A DNA stretch of 64,000 bases, from the NCBI RefSeq assembly GCF_000165425.1, contig NW_001799089.1, positions 506,994 through 570,993 of the forward strand, written 5' to 3'. Shown here one piece after another: positions 36,708 to 49,911 of this stretch (positions are counted from its first letter, which is position 1; every line of letters begins with the position of its first letter). The position numbers and the translations under genes are program-made. The notes beneath the pieces were generated by a model. It ran no database searches. It had not been told where the DNA came from and worked only from the letters and a program-made list of their open reading frames with translations. This stretch comes from Paramecium tetraurelia. Taxonomy: Eukaryota; Ciliophora; Oligohymenophorea; Peniculida; Parameciidae.

Positions 36708-39700
36708 ATGGATATTTATTAACTATTGAGTTTTGATGGATTCAACAACACCTTGGAGATCATTCTTAACAAAGTAGCCTGCTAGAAGTTGCAATAGATA
36801 CAAAACAACCTTAATATTATTTGCATTATTGGATCTCAAAAGTCTGGCAAAAGTTGGTTATTGAATAAGCTCTTTATGCAGGGTTAAGGTTTTCAATCTA
36901 GCACCAAAGTATCAATCATAATAAACTCAAGGGGTTCTATTTTACCTATGATGGTTAATTGATTATAGATACAGAAGGCTTGGGTTGTGGTGATCAAAGA
37001 AAAGACATGCAAATCATCCTCCTTGCTTCTCTTCTATCAAGTGTAGTAATCTACTGTGGTATGCTATCATAACCAATAAACCTTAGGCTATTCAGTCGAA
37101 GATTTTGAACTCATGATTAATCTTGAAGACTATGAGGATTTTCTACCTCCTTTTATTTGGGTTTTGAGAGACATACAAAATAAGGATGCCCTCTAGCCCA
37201 AAGAACTACTTGAAAGATAGTTTAAATCACAAAATAGAGTGAAGAAACACCTACTTAAGCTATTCTCGGATTTTGTTACAGTTCCATCATCTAGCGAAAG
37301 TATCGAGTTCATAGACTCTATGGCTTTGCTAAGGAGAAAAGTGTTGAATTATGCAAAGCCAAAGAAAATCTATCAGAACATTTATTTGAATGGTCCACTT
37401 TTGGTAGAGATGATTTAGATGGTGGTTGCTAAATTCAACAGCAATTAATCGGTTGATTTAAGGCAAGTTACTGAAACCATAGTAGACAAGCAATCTACAG
37501 TTCTATTGAATGAAGCATTTAAAAAGTATGAGCAATCTATTACATAACTCAAATTGCCAACATGTTCATTTGAAGAATTGAAGAATCATCATAAAGATTC
37601 AGAACTCAAGGCTTTGGAATATTTGAAATCTAAAATCAATGACAAAGACTTAAATGATGATTTACATCAGATGTGCAAAGAGACATTCAAGGAGATTTGC
37701 AAACGAAATGAATAAGAAGCTACCAATTTGTGCAATTAATTTATCAATTAAGAATTTTAAACTTTGCAAAAACGATTATCTGAATATCGAAGTATCTTAG
37801 AATTTGAGAGGGACATCAAATTGTTCTATTAATTTTTATTAGAGCATGGACCTAAAACTGTGTTAAAGCAACAAGTTTATTAAGAGTTTTATAATAAAAT
37901 GATGACAGAAGGTACCAACATGTTCATTAAATAGTAAAATTAACAATAATAACAATAACAATAACCTTTATCTATAAAAAATGAAAATATCAATACAGAA
38001 AAGGATAAAACCATTAATGAATTGGTTTGTAAAGTTAAAGAATAAGAAAATAAAATTTATTCTTAATAATCATAAATTAAATTATTAGAGGAATAACTAT
38101 TTTCTTCAGATAAATAATTAGAAATTTTATAAGCAGAAATACTTAAATAGAAAGAACTCCATCAATAGCAATTTAAATAATTTGAAAGAAATATCTATCT
38201 AAAAGAGTCAGAATTCAACAAAATGAAGGCACTTAATGAGTAAAAGATTCAACATCTAACAAAACAATTAGAATAGAGTTAGCGAAAAGAAACCTAAATG
38301 GATTCGTCATTTCTCTCAACTAAATCAGAATACACAATTTAAATTAGAGATGTCTAATAAAAATATGAGTAAATGATCACTTAATTATAAGAAAGACTGT
38401 TAGCATAAACTGACAAAACTTAGCAGCTTCAAGATCAACTAAATAATCTAGAACAATAAAATACTTAGACCTAATTTAAACTCTAGAGCAAAGAAAGTAA
38501 AATATATGAATATCAATAATAAATTCAAATCCTGAAGAACTCAGTAATTTAATTGCCATAATTTGATAATTCTAACAATGAAGAAAATGAAAAATAGATT
38601 ACTAAGTTGAAAGAGATTATCGAAACTCAGGAGTCACAATTGAAAGAAAAGACATCATAGTTAATACAATTAAAATCCAGTTTAGAAAGAGAACAAGCAT
38701 TGATTGCTTAAGAGAAACAATTCTTGGAGATTTAACTCAAGGATCTTTCAGAACAATTAAAGCTTGAGAAGAAGAATCATGAATAAACTTTAAGTCTATT
38801 TGAAAGTTAGAATGATGTGAGTAAAAGCTAAGTGTTCTCTAAATAATATATGGAAATGAAAGACATGCATTTGAATGAAATGAAATAATTAGAACAAGAA
38901 TTTGAAATCTAAAGAAGAAAAATGTAATAATAGATTGAATATTTGAATTCAGAATTAAATAAAACTGAGAGTTAAGTATTGTATCAATAAAATGATTTTA
39001 CAAGGGAATTATAATAAGCCAAAACTTAGATACTTAATTATGAAGATAACATTTAGAGATTGAATAGAGAATTCATGTTATTAGAATAGTAAAAGACTAG
39101 AATCTAAAGAGAATTGGAAGAAAAATTGATTTTGAAAACAAGGAATCATCAATAAGAAATTGAGGAATTGAAAAAGTAGAATTTGAATGAATATAGATTA
39201 TTATAAAATAAAAATGAAGAACAAATAGCGTAATTAAGATAAATGTATGATTTGGAGAGACAAAAAGTTGAATAAAAGTTTATGGAAGATAGAAAGATTA
39301 TGGAAGAAAAGTATAACTAGATGGTTGAGGAATTGGAGAATCAATTTGATAATAATTAAGATGAAGAAATTTCTAAGCTTTAGAAAAAGCTAAAATAAAC
39401 AGACTTGTAATTGCAACAATTGTAATAACATTGGCAAAATGAAAATGATTTAAAATAAAAATAGATTTTAACCTTAGAATAAGTAAACAACTCTTTAAAA
39501 ATATCAATTTAATAATTTTAGGATGATTAATTGAATTTATAAAAGTCAGTGCAAGATTTGCATCAGCTCAATTAAATCAAGGAGGAAGAACTTAGTATTT
39601 TGAAATAATAAGGATCGTATGAATCTTTGAATCATATTAAACAAGATTAAATAGAAAAAATGAAATAGAATAATTCCTTAGAAAAACAGAAGCTTACAGA

Positions 39701-41038
39701 ATAGATTACTGAATTAAGAAAATAATTAGATGATGCACAAGATGAAAATATTAAAATGAAAGTAGAATATGAAAAATAATTGGCATTAATTACATAAGAA
39801 AATGAATTTAACTCACATAAATTAGAATAACTATAAACTCAATTATAAAACAATGAGTCTAAAAACTTTACTTAATTAATTAAGATTGAAAGCAATGTTG
39901 CTCAATTAACTCTAGAAACTGATCTTAAAGAATAACAGTAAAAATATGAAAAGTTAAGACAATAATATAAAGAATAAGAAATCAATAATAATAGGATAGT
40001 TGTTGAATTGCAATAATAGGTTGAACAATTAAAAATCTAATTGTAAGAGGAGTAAAATAATTAATAAAAGAAGAATGTAAATCTTCCAGCCCAATAAAAT
40101 AATGTGTAATCAAACACTTAACTCATTAATTAATTAAAATAATAAATTGAAAATTTGCAAAGTGAATTACAGGAACTGAAATCATTACATGAACGAGATA
40201 CTTTATTATGGGAAGGAAAATTTAAGTTCTTGCAATAATAAAAGGATTAATCAAAATAAGATTTACAAGAAGCCATGAAAAAGTTTGAGTTTACTATAAA
40301 TCATCTCTAAAAAGCAAGATAATAGGATTTAGAGGAGGAGAGTAATTCTATTTCTGAAATGTTGGTAACTTTAGAAAAAAAGTATTAATTATAAGTTTTA
40401 GATCTTACAGAACATCATTAAGCAATTATTAATGAATATACACTGAAGATTGAATAATTACAAAAAGAATTAACATTGAACAATATGTCAAACCAAAATT
40501 ATCAGAAAGGTGATTTGAGTGACATTTCTTCTCTTTATGAAAATCAAATTGAATAAATCAAATTATAATATGAAACAAAAATTGAAGAATTATACTTAAA
40601 TCAGACTGAAGAAAGGCAGATTTGGAGAGCTAAGTTAAGTGAAGCAGAAGAAAAGTTAAAAGAAGCAGAAATAAGAAGATCAACTATGGTATTTGAGCAT
40701 GAGAAGGAAAGGGCTAAATGGAACATTGAAAAGGATGATTTGAAATATCAGAAGAGTGAATTGTAAGAATAGTGCTCGAATTTAGAATAACAAAAACATA
40801 AATCTGATAAAAAAAATAAGAAGGTTGGAACTATAAGAACAAGATTAAGTCCCAATAAATCTCCTGGTAATTGTTTATTAATATCATAGGAACTTTTTCT
40901 AATGCTTCTAAGTTAGGACAGTCCTTTGATACTTTCTAATAAGCGAGTATGGAACTCCCAGAAGAAAATAAGTCGATTCATTTGAATCCTGGAGAATCTT
41001 TCGAAGCTTATTATTAAGCGTAAAAAAAGTTTGATTGA
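36708..41038 (+). CDS. GBP-like large GTPase with ~1000-residue coiled coil
   Basis: About 1,418 aa; ATG 36708, introns of 23 nt (~36.91 kb), 28 nt (~37.06 kb) and 23 nt (~40.87 kb), TGA 41036-41038; exact length. P-loop G-S-Q-K-S-G-K-S at residues 42-49; switch T-K-G-F-Y near 60-65; G3 D-T-E-G-L-G; G4 in the GBP/atlastin form W-V-L-R-D. These identify the guanylate-binding/atlastin GTPase fold. The helical middle domain extends to about residue 400. From there to residue ~1380 there is an essentially unbroken Gln/Lys/Leu/Glu coiled coil, ended by a short acidic tail. GBPs oligomerise on membranes; large coiled-coil versions are known in ciliates and algae. Function here is unknown. Confidence 0.9.
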
Positions 41039-41102
41039 TAATTAATATACATTTATTATTCATGATATTTGTTTGAAAGCATTAATATTATCAATTTGAA
41101 TA

Positions 41103-41566
41103 ATGTTGAGTCCATCTTATTCAGTTATTTCTCAGGTATTTGAACTTCTTAAGGCTTAAAGTTGTTTATATTAAGGGATCATTAATTAAAAAACCAGAAC
41201 GATGATAGACAGAGTAATTAATAGAATTATCATTGAAAATCAAAGAAGGGCAATATAAAACTCATTTTCGCAGTCCAACGTCTGATCCGATTCTTTTCAT
41301 TTAGGTATGGTGATGATAAGAAAAGACAGAATAGTATTGATTTGCAAATACATTTGCCAAAAATAAACGAAAGGAAACTTAAACAACCCTCTTATAAATC
41401 ATTGATGAGCAAATAGAGAGCATGTTGTTATAATAACGGCAATGGAATGAAGGATACAAATTTCAACCTCATATTAAGTACTAAAGAACAAACAACCTAA
41501 AATCAATAGAAGGAATAAAAATGGATTTCGTCCCTGACCTTATAACCTTGGAGTATTAATTAATGA
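41103..41566 (+). CDS. Hypothetical basic protein (about 143 aa), 3' end uncertain
   Basis: ATG 41103, a probable 32-nt intron ending at about 41,304 and TGA 41564-41566 give whole codons. The first ~60 residues are hydrophobic/basic (V-F-E-L-L-K-A, R-V-I-N-R-I-I-I-E-N-Q-R-R). The rest is Lys/Asn/Gln-rich. Another 24-nt GT...AG intron near 41,551 would move the stop to ~41,593. Nothing is recognisable, so treat as tentative. Confidence 0.35.
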
Positions 41567-41971
41567 GTCTGATAAGGATTTAAAATAGTATGATCAATTA
41601 AATGAAGAGAAGAATGACAAGAAATTTTGAAGTGAGCGCTAATTCGGCTTGATTAATATGAATTTAACCCAGAATAAAGGTATCATAAGGTATGAAAGCA
41701 AAGGTAATGATTACTTAGTTAGATATTAATGAAACTTTATTTGTTGATTTAATAACTTATATATATTAATATTTCAAATAAGTACTTTAATTAAATTCAA
41801 CAATCAACTTTATTTATTCCTTCAGAATTTGAATGGCTAGATTGAAGAAATATATAGAATTTGGATCAAGGCTAAGAATATATGAAAATTTGAAATGATC
41901 ATATTATAAAAGATATTGTTGTTTTAAAATAACTAAATAATGTATTATTTTTATATCTGAATTATTTAAAC

Positions 41972-42340
41972 ATGATTTCAGAAGAAACGGGGAAGATAGA
42001 AGATTATATCTCGATCTTTAGAATTGAGTCAGCATTTTAAGACCTTATATAGCGAATTCAAAAGAAGATAAAGAAGTTTCAACATTTGAAAGATGTAATG
42101 GGTGATCCAAATCTATTAAAAAATATTCTAGAAAAAGGTAAACTTTCATTATATATTCTATCCTAAGGTTAGGATGGAGAATATAGGACGAGGAGAGGAA
42201 ACAATCGAATTTAGAAGGGCGATAAAAAACTATATCAATGTAGAATCTGTAAAAAGACATATCCAAAATCATAACAACTGGGAGGACATTTAAGGAAAGG
42301 CCATCCAATAGACGAGGGTTTAGAAGTTGGTTAACCTTGA
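41972..42340 (+). CDS. Small C2H2 zinc-finger protein with QxLGGH finger
   Basis: 122 aa if unspliced (ATG 41972, TGA 42338-42340); an optional in-frame 30-nt intron would give 112 aa. The N-terminal half is helical and basic. The C-terminal finger reads Y-Q-C-R-I-C-K-K-T-Y, then S-Q-Q-L-G-G-H-L-R-K-G-H: Cys-x2-Cys-x12-His-x4-His with the Q-x-L-G-G-H helix signature best known from plant zinc fingers. It is a single finger. It probably binds DNA or protein in the nucleus. It sits isolated between a small orphan gene and decayed sequence, but is intact. Confidence 0.72.
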
Positions 42341-45160
42341 AAAGAATGAGATAATAATATATAGATTTAAAAATAATTTTTCTATGCATTAAAGATTATC
42401 CAACTATATCCATGTGCTATCAGCAACATTATTAATTATTTGTGGTATCTTCAAGAAAAAATTGGATAGAATCTACTTTCATAGAAGGATAAGTCATTAT
42501 GATAAACCAAATTTTACATTATAATAAAATTTATTTATTTAAAATAAAGTCTATCTCCTTATTCTTACACATTAAGAGCACTAAGAAATCGACCAAGATT
42601 TTGATATGAAGTTTTAATGACTTTTGAAACTCAAGAATAATTTAGACCTAATCATATTAATTCTAAATCTTTTTATTATAAAAGAAATTTGTTATAATTT
42701 TGATAATATAAATTATTATCAAATAATTTAAGGGGGTGACCATGATACAGTATTGGAGTATCCAATAAAATAGAGAGAAGACTTTCCTAATTCAGAAAGA
42801 GAATTAGTAGGCAGATCAGATATGCTCTATGGAATTCATTTGCATATAATTTGAATTTACTAGGTAAAGAACAAAGTAGTTTCACCCAAAGGTTAATTAA
42901 AATGAAATGAATATTTTACATGTTTGATGGTCATAGTATATTCATCATTGGAAATCATGAGAAAAAAAATAATAATTGCAATTGATGCAATTTAGTAATA
43001 TTTAAGCGAATTCCAAAATCCACCAAAATCGCCAGGATTGAGGCGAAACAATAGAAAAGAAAAGCAAGTGCTATTTCTGCTGTTATTGCTTATAGTATAA
43101 TCATAATATCCATGTGTAAATAACTACTGAACAAAGTTAAAAACGGTTAAATTGGAAATCTAAGCGAAGAATTTGGCTTGGGAGAACTACGAATTGTTTT
43201 AAAGCCTTGATGAAAGTTAAGTATGGCTAGAGATGATTGAGAAAATGATAGAAAAATTAACGAAGAAGAATGAAGAAGGGTGATCAGATAGAAAATTAAG
43301 AAAATAAATAAAACAATAAAAAGTAAAAAATTAGATTGAGAAATACATTAACCTTATTAGAAGAACTTTTGAAAAGCCTAATATGCAATTTAAATTAGAT
43401 TTAGTTAGCATTTAGATCAATAATACTCTAAATGACTTCTAAGAATGATTTATAAATTTTGAGATAAAAAGTTGAAGTTGTGAATTAAATATACTAATTG
43501 ATTAATTAAGGGTAGAAGAGGATTGTAACCAAAATGAGTATGAATCTAACACATTTTAGAAAGAAATAAGAATTGTTAACTAAAAAGTTAAAGTGATAAA
43601 TTTATCAAAGAGAAGTAGTAAGACTGAGGAATTTGGTCTCCTAAAGCTCATAAATCTCTTTAACAATTGAGCTATTTGTGTAATATATTCAATAAATACC
43701 TTTAAATTAGATTAACAGAGAATCTTTAGAGAAAAGGGTAAGAATGGAACCCTTTTGAATTAATTCAAAAAATTGCAGATACCTTGGCCGATTTGATATT
43801 CTAATGTGATAAAATCTATAGAATCAGTACAGAGCAAGCTGTATAACTCAAAATTCTAATTTAAAGTTTAAAGAATTAATGTTGATTTAAGCAATCTAGA
43901 AATTCAACAGTGGGCAGTGATTGAATCATTGTTGAATCAAATTATATTTAAATATAGTTATTCAATCTTTATTTTCAAAGTTATCATAACTAATCAAATG
44001 TTGCGACTCTACAAAAGATTAATGTTGATTAATTAATTGAAACATTAATTTTGAGGTCTAAGGAATTATCAAAACAATTACATAGTTGAAGACAAAGTTT
44101 GGGAGGATATTTTAATTGAAGGAATGAGAAGTTGTCAGAAATAATAAATCACCTATCACAGTTATTGCAATATTGAATAAGTTAGAGTTAGGTGAGTATT
44201 AATCAAATAGTTCTAGCCAATCAATTTTCTTATGGTACCCTTATAGACATAGGCGTGTATCTATTGTTCATTTGTTGATTAAATAAATCAGCACTTTGAA
44301 TAGAAAAATCTTATTGAAGATTTTCCTAACAATTAAACCCCCTTTTTATTCATTTTCACAAACTTCTCTTTTGGTATAATGATAGAAAGAACTAAAATCT
44401 CAATTGTCAGATATTTCTTATACAATAGTATCCATAAATAGATTGATGGGTGGAAGCTATATTAAGAGAACTCTTAAATCTATTCTGATTGTGTGACATT
44501 GAATAATATAAGGTAGTACTAGAAAATATGGTTGTTGATTAATAAATTTTGAATGATGGAGTATAAGTTCTTGAGAATGAAAAATAAAGTATTTTGGAGA
44601 AAATTAAGAGGTTTAATGAGACTTGAAAGTTGATGAGAGACTGATAACTTACAAAATAAGGTTACTGAGAGATCAAAGAAATGAGAAAACAGTTAGAAGA
44701 GCAAAAAGTTTTATACAAATAATAATAACCAAGAAATTCAATTTTGGATTTATTTTATGGAAGAAATGTTGTAAAGAGTAGAACTCTGTTGATCAAATCG
44801 CCCAATAATTTAGATTAGGAAATAATTTCAATGAATTTTAAAATTGAGTATAAATATTGGAGTTGAATCCGTATTATTAAAGGAGAATTAAAAACTAAAA
44901 TGATATCGATTGAGAGATGAAATACACTCAATAACTAAAAGAAATGAAAAACTGTAGTTGGAAGAGAAATTGGTTTAAATGAGAAAATTAAAAAATGAAA
45001 TAATTAAGAAGTACGAAAAGTTTGATGGAGAAGTAAGGTAGCAAATTTCTTATTGAAGAAATGTGGAATGAAAATTACAAAATCAGTTTTGATGAATACT
45101 TCGTAGAGAATAATAGCAGTTTGAAAATATGAGTGAAATAAGATCATAATATATAAAAAG
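42341..45160. other. 2.8-kb decayed coding region
   Basis: Coding-like codon composition persists on the + strand (Lys/Gln/Leu-rich text in all three frames), but every frame is interrupted by TGA within 30-80 codons and frame changes cannot be repaired with GT...AG introns of normal size. The best preserved patches are annotated separately as a kinesin-like relic; the remainder (42.7-43.4 and 44.0-45.1 kb) looks like coiled-coil remains of the same gene. Confidence 0.5.
43590..43890 (+). pseudogene. Kinesin-motor-like relic
   Basis: Frame patches in order recall the second half of a kinesin motor. V-I-N-L-S-K-R-S-S-K-T-E-E-F-G-L-L-K occupies the place of L-V-D-L-A-G-S-E-R-x-S-K-T-x-x-x-G-x-R-L-K-E. 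Then N-L-F-N-N is followed by a TGA where I-N-x-S-L is expected. K-L-D-Q-Q-R-I-F-R-E-K-G-K-N-G-T sits where S-K-L-T-R-L-L-x-D-S-L-G-G-N-S-x-T should be, and A-D-T-L-A-D-L-I-F stands for the closing E-T-L-x-T-L-x-F-A. Each key Gly/Glu is damaged and several TGAs break the frame. The identification rests on the spacing of weak matches, so it is tentative. Confidence 0.4.
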
Positions 45161-45472
45161 TCATTATAATCTTCTATTATAGGTCTGTTTTAAAATTGAC
45201 CTTTTATTTAATAAAGTCTAATTGTTTTCTGAGTCTAAACAAGGGTTTATCCATCCAATATTGGAGAGCCCTTTACATTTTAATACTTGTCTCTTAATGT
45301 ACGTCACTTCTGTATTTGGATCATAATTTAGTACAATAAGGAGTTCGTTAAATTTAATTTCTTTACTATTTCCCTCAAGAATGAAGGGCTCTTCTTCTTC
45401 TAGTGCTTATTTTTGGAGAAGATTCAAAGGTGTGGGCTTTAAAATGTTCCATGGTGGTGACTAGGAATTCAT
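45161..45472 (-). CDS. Small hypothetical protein (103 aa)
   Basis: Intronless, ATG 45470-45472, TGA 45161-45163. Pro-rich start (S-P-P-W-N-I-L-K-P-T-P), an acidic run E-E-E-E and a compact mid-region (F-N-E-L-L-I-V-L-N-Y-D-P-N). Codon usage (TAA/TAG Gln) is normal for the window. No family known. It is divergent from the GAF reductase gene with 159 bp between starts. Confidence 0.55.
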
Positions 45473-45631
45473 TAAAAATACAATTTATTATAATCACCAA
45501 ATAAGATATAGATTTGAATTTATATTATGAATTAAATTCATGATAATTTGTCAATTTTACAAATAATGATACTAATATTATAATAATGTTTCTATATTTA
45601 TAAATAAATAATTTTAATTTATAAATAACAA

Positions 45632-46123
45632 ATGAATTAACCAAATAAAGTCTAGGAATATGAAAAGGTTATTGACCTACTTGAACACTTCTTGAAAAAA
45701 TATTAAAATTTAGGCAGGAATGCTATAGAAACTTCAATTGTCAGTCTTCTAAAAAACAATGTAAGCGGATTATTTTTTGTAGGATTTTATGAAGTTATTG
45801 ATGGTATATTATTGGATTCTATATTAGGTAATTCTCTTGAAGTCGGTCCATATTAAAGTACCATATTGGCAACACCAAGAATTGAAAAAGGGAAGGGACA
45901 ATGTGGGTAATGTTGGGCTGAAGGAAAAGTTCAGATTTAAGAAGATGTGAAGGTTTGTTAGAATTACATAGCGTGCGATAATGAGACTTAAAGTGAGATA
46001 GTGATTCCAGTTATAAAGAATGGAGTGGTGCAAAGTGTTTTGGATATTGATTCAGAACACTTGTCACGATTTGACGAAGTCGATTCTAAGTATTTATAAA
46101 GAATAGTTGAGTATTTAATTTGA
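45632..46123 (+). CDS. Free methionine-(R)-sulfoxide reductase (fRMsr, GAF domain)
   Basis: 163 aa unspliced (ATG 45632, TGA 46121-46123); a 24-nt in-frame GT...AG at ~45,803-45,826 is probably an intron, giving 155 aa and a better fit (G-F-Y-E-V-I-D-G-N-S-L-E-V-G-P-Y-Q). The fRMsr signatures are clear: G-K-G-Q-C-G (cysteine equivalent to E. coli Cys94), Y-I-A-C-D (catalytic Cys118 equivalent), S-E-I-V-I-P-V, then V-L-D-I-D-S-E-H-L-S-R-F-D-E-V-D. The third family cysteine (in Q-G-K-x-A-C) is absent (Q-S-T-I-L-A). The enzyme reduces free Met-R-SO using thioredoxin; it is found in bacteria and single-celled eukaryotes but not in mammals. Confidence 0.87.
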
Positions 46124-46137
46124 TAAAATATTAATTA

Positions 46138-49100
46138 ATGACACTTTCTTTTGAGTTATTGAATTTGAGACCAACGCCTCTAAGATTTGATATCTGGCCT
46201 TTTGTCATTGGTTATATTGCTCTGTACTCTTGGTGGAGTACATTAGATGAAGAGGCCCCTGTCGAAACAAATAATATAATGGATAAAATAAATAAGGCAA
46301 CATTCTAAGGAGCTGAGAGTATTATAATGTTGAATATGTAGTTTATAATGATGAAGTATATTATGAGTCAATGGAAAATATTTACGCTAGATTAACTTTT
46401 ATCGGATTGGTGTTTTTTCATTCATTAACATACATGAGTTCATTTTGGTCTGTGTCGATGAAATCTAAAATTAGATATTTTTCAGGAGGGATCAAACTCA
46501 GCTAAGAGAATGTTAGAAATTACAAATATTGCAAAGTCTAATTCGCTAAACAACAGAAATCCTACAGCGAAATTGTAGCAATACAATCTGATTCATCTAA
46601 TAAATTCTGGATCTAATTTATGGAAAACAAATATTTTTATGACTAGACAAAAGAATCGTTTACCAGATAAAAACCAAATGTTAAATTTAACCTTCAGAAT
46701 TTGGAAAGTCTTGAGAAGTTAGAGGAATATGAAAAGAATTCCTTACTTATCCCAATGAAAAAATTCAACGAAGTATTAAAGGATTAATTAATGGAACCCT
46801 TCTCATTCTTTCAGATATTTAGTGTATCCCTATGGTTATTGGATGAAAGCAGGATATATGCTCTATTTACTCTATCAATGCTCTTTTTCACATCCTGTAC
46901 TGTGGTCATATAAAGAATGAAAACTATGTTGACTCTTAGATAAATGAAATTGAATCCACAATTGATTACAGTCTACCGCAAAAACTAATGGACTAAAATT
47001 TCCTCTGAATTACTTGTTCCTGGAGATGTAGTCATATTATAAACTGCAGAGTAAATCAAACCTGCTGCTAAGGACAATAATAATGATGATGAACAGTTTT
47101 TAAGATAGCAGATTCCCTTTTCAAAGCATTTGCCGCCTAAATTGTTTTAAGTAGAAACCATGAATGTTGATTCTTACAAGAATGTACCATGTGATATTCT
47201 ATTATTAAATGGTTAAGTAGTAGTTAATGAGTCCATGTTGACAGGAGAGAGTGTTCCATAAGTTAAGGAGGGAATCAATAAAAATTAAAATGAACACTTG
47301 GACATCAAAAATAAGCACAAATAAAATGTAATATTTTGTGGAACTGAAATCATACAATTATAAGGGAATGCACAATATCCATCTTATATCAATAATGCTT
47401 AAAATTAGTCTCATTGTTTGGGCTTGGTGTTAAGAACAGGCTTTGATACTGCAAAAGGGAAGTTGATTAAGACTGTCTTCTACAATAATGAAAATGCAAA
47501 TGCTAAATAAACAGATGGACTATTTATAGTGGTAGTCTTACTCATCTTTGCCTTATGTGCCAGCGCATATGTCTTGATGAATGGACTTTAAGAAGAATCC
47601 AGAAACAAAAATAAACTATTTATTAGATGTATATTGATTGTAACTACTGTTGTTCCACCTGAACTGCCAATGATTTTATCAATAGCTGTGAATTAATCTT
47701 TAATGATGTTGTAACTGAGAAAAATCTTTTGTACAGAACCTTTCAGAATTCCATTGGCTGGAAAGGTAGAGGTTTTGGCTTTTGATAAAACTGGTACCTT
47801 GACTAATGATACTTTGTTATTTACTGGAATTGTAGATAATTGTGTTAATAGAGGAACAAAGTCAAAAAGCGATTGTTCCTTGTATTGCTAACAAATCTTG
47901 GCTGGTTGTAATCAATTAATATATGCTGATAATAAATTGCAAGGTGATCCTATCGAACTCTTATTTTTTTAACAAAATAATCCATGGAGTATTTAAACCT
48001 AACAAAAGTATGCTTAAAATAAGGATTTAGGCATTTTCCTTTATTAAAAACAAGTATTCTCCTTCAAGAGTGATTTAAAGAGAATGAGCACTGTAGTCTA
48101 GGTTGATTAGAAAGGTCAAAGACATTATAGAATATTAGTTAAAGGTGCTCCTGAAGCATTATAATCGCTATTCTAAGAAGTCCCAGATGAGTATGAATAC
48201 TGTTATTAACACTATTCGAATTTAGGATACAGAGTACTGTGTTTGGCGGATAGAGAGATTGAGGAATATGAAAATCAAGAAAGAGAGGAATTAGAAAAGA
48301 ATTTAGTGTTCCGTGGATTCCTAATTTGCGAATCCCCTTTGAAGCCTGACACTCAATAATGGATTAAAAAATTCAAATCAAGTTATTTTCAACCCATCAT
48401 TATTACAGGAGATAATTTACTTACTGCAATAGCAGTTGGTAAATAATTATAATTACATGATAACAAAAAGACATATATCCTAGATTATCAGGATAATAAT
48501 TATGTATTAGTTGAACATGGCAATAAGAATATAAAAGTGTTGAGCAATGTAGAAAAGGAACTTACAAAAACAGAAGGAATGTTGTGTATTTCATCATCAA
48601 TTATGGTAAAATTAGAAGAATAGCATTTAATCAAACTGATAATACATTTCAGTATCTTTGCAAGAATGTCACCAAAATAAAAAGAAACTATCGTTATTTA
48701 GTTCAAAAAGCAAGGTAAAGGTGTGTTGATGTGCGGAGATGGCACAAATGATGTTGGAGCATTAAAAAAGGCTGACGTTGGAATTGCCTTAGTTACCAAT
48801 TAGGGAGAGTAATAGGAAGAGATAGATGAAGAAGAGGAGGAGAGAGTGGCTAATTTATCATTTACAGATCAATTATAGTAAGTTAAAAAATAGTAGATGG
48901 AGATATAAAAGTAAATGAATGAAGCCAAAGGAGATAAGGAGAAGATGAAGAATATTGCTAATTAACATCTGCAACAATAGGCCGCTGGGTTGTTTGATAT
49001 GGGACCAAGTTATAAGTTTGGTGATGCTTGTATTGCTGCTCCTTTTACATCAAAAATGTCTACGAGCATTAGATGTGTTCATACTATTGTCAAATAGGGA

Positions 49101-49809
49101 GTCTGTACTTTAGTGACTACAATTTAAACTTATAAGATTATGGCCTTATAAAGTGTATTAAACGCATATTCTTTAAGTGCCTTACATATGCAATCATTGA
49201 AAATGAGTGAAACTCAAATGACTCTAATGGGAATCTTAGGAGCTGCTTATTATTTCTGCTATTCTTCAGCTAAAGCTTAAAGGAATTTATCAAAAGTAAA
49301 ACCAAGCTTTTCCATTTTTGAATTTTCCTTTTTCATTTCATTGACACTCCAAATCGTATTGCACGTATGGTCTATGCACTTTGCTATACATCATATAGCT
49401 ATGCCAAATATGACTATTGAAGAAAAGGAAATTAAAAATGAACTTGAATTTAAGCCTACCTTTTTGAATACAACAGTGTTTCTACTGCAGTTATTACAAC
49501 AAAGTTGTATATTTTTATTCAATCATCCTGGAGAACCACATATGCAAAAGATTGATGTGCGTTCTAAATTTTTCAAAAGCTTGGTAACAGTCTTAATGAT
49601 ATTTTTAGTTTGTTCCTCTTATCTTGTGTATAATATCAGCATTTAACTACAGTGACATTTTGAATTCTTATCTTGAACTAACATTCCCTCAAAATCAAGA
49701 GGTAAGTTTACAATTGACTTTGCTTTGCATATTTGTCACAGCAGCAAATTGGGTAATTGAGAAAGGAACCAAGACCTTAAAATACAAAAAATGGTATGGA
49801 TTTATATGA
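46138..49809 (+). CDS. P5A-type ATPase (ATP13A1/Spf1-like)
   Basis: ATG 46138, starting 14 bp after the previous stop; TGA 49807-49809; about 1,200 aa. N-terminal [13 protein letters not shown] is typical of P5A. The actuator T-G-E-S, phosphorylation motif [11 protein letters not shown] and hinge [11 protein letters not shown] are intact. The TM4 signature V-V-P-P-E-L-P-M (PPELP) separates P5A from P5B. A charged insert (E-E-E-E-R-V..., ~48.8 kb) lies after the hinge. P5A ATPases dislocate mis-inserted transmembrane helices at the ER. A few short introns are likely but the frame reads nearly through. Confidence 0.93.
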
Positions 49810-49911
49810 TAACGAGTTTGCATAAATATTTTAATTACAAGATATATATTAATATTTTGATTTGTTTTAATAGTAATTGAGATAGAAATATTAAAAATTA
49901 GTGTTTTATTA

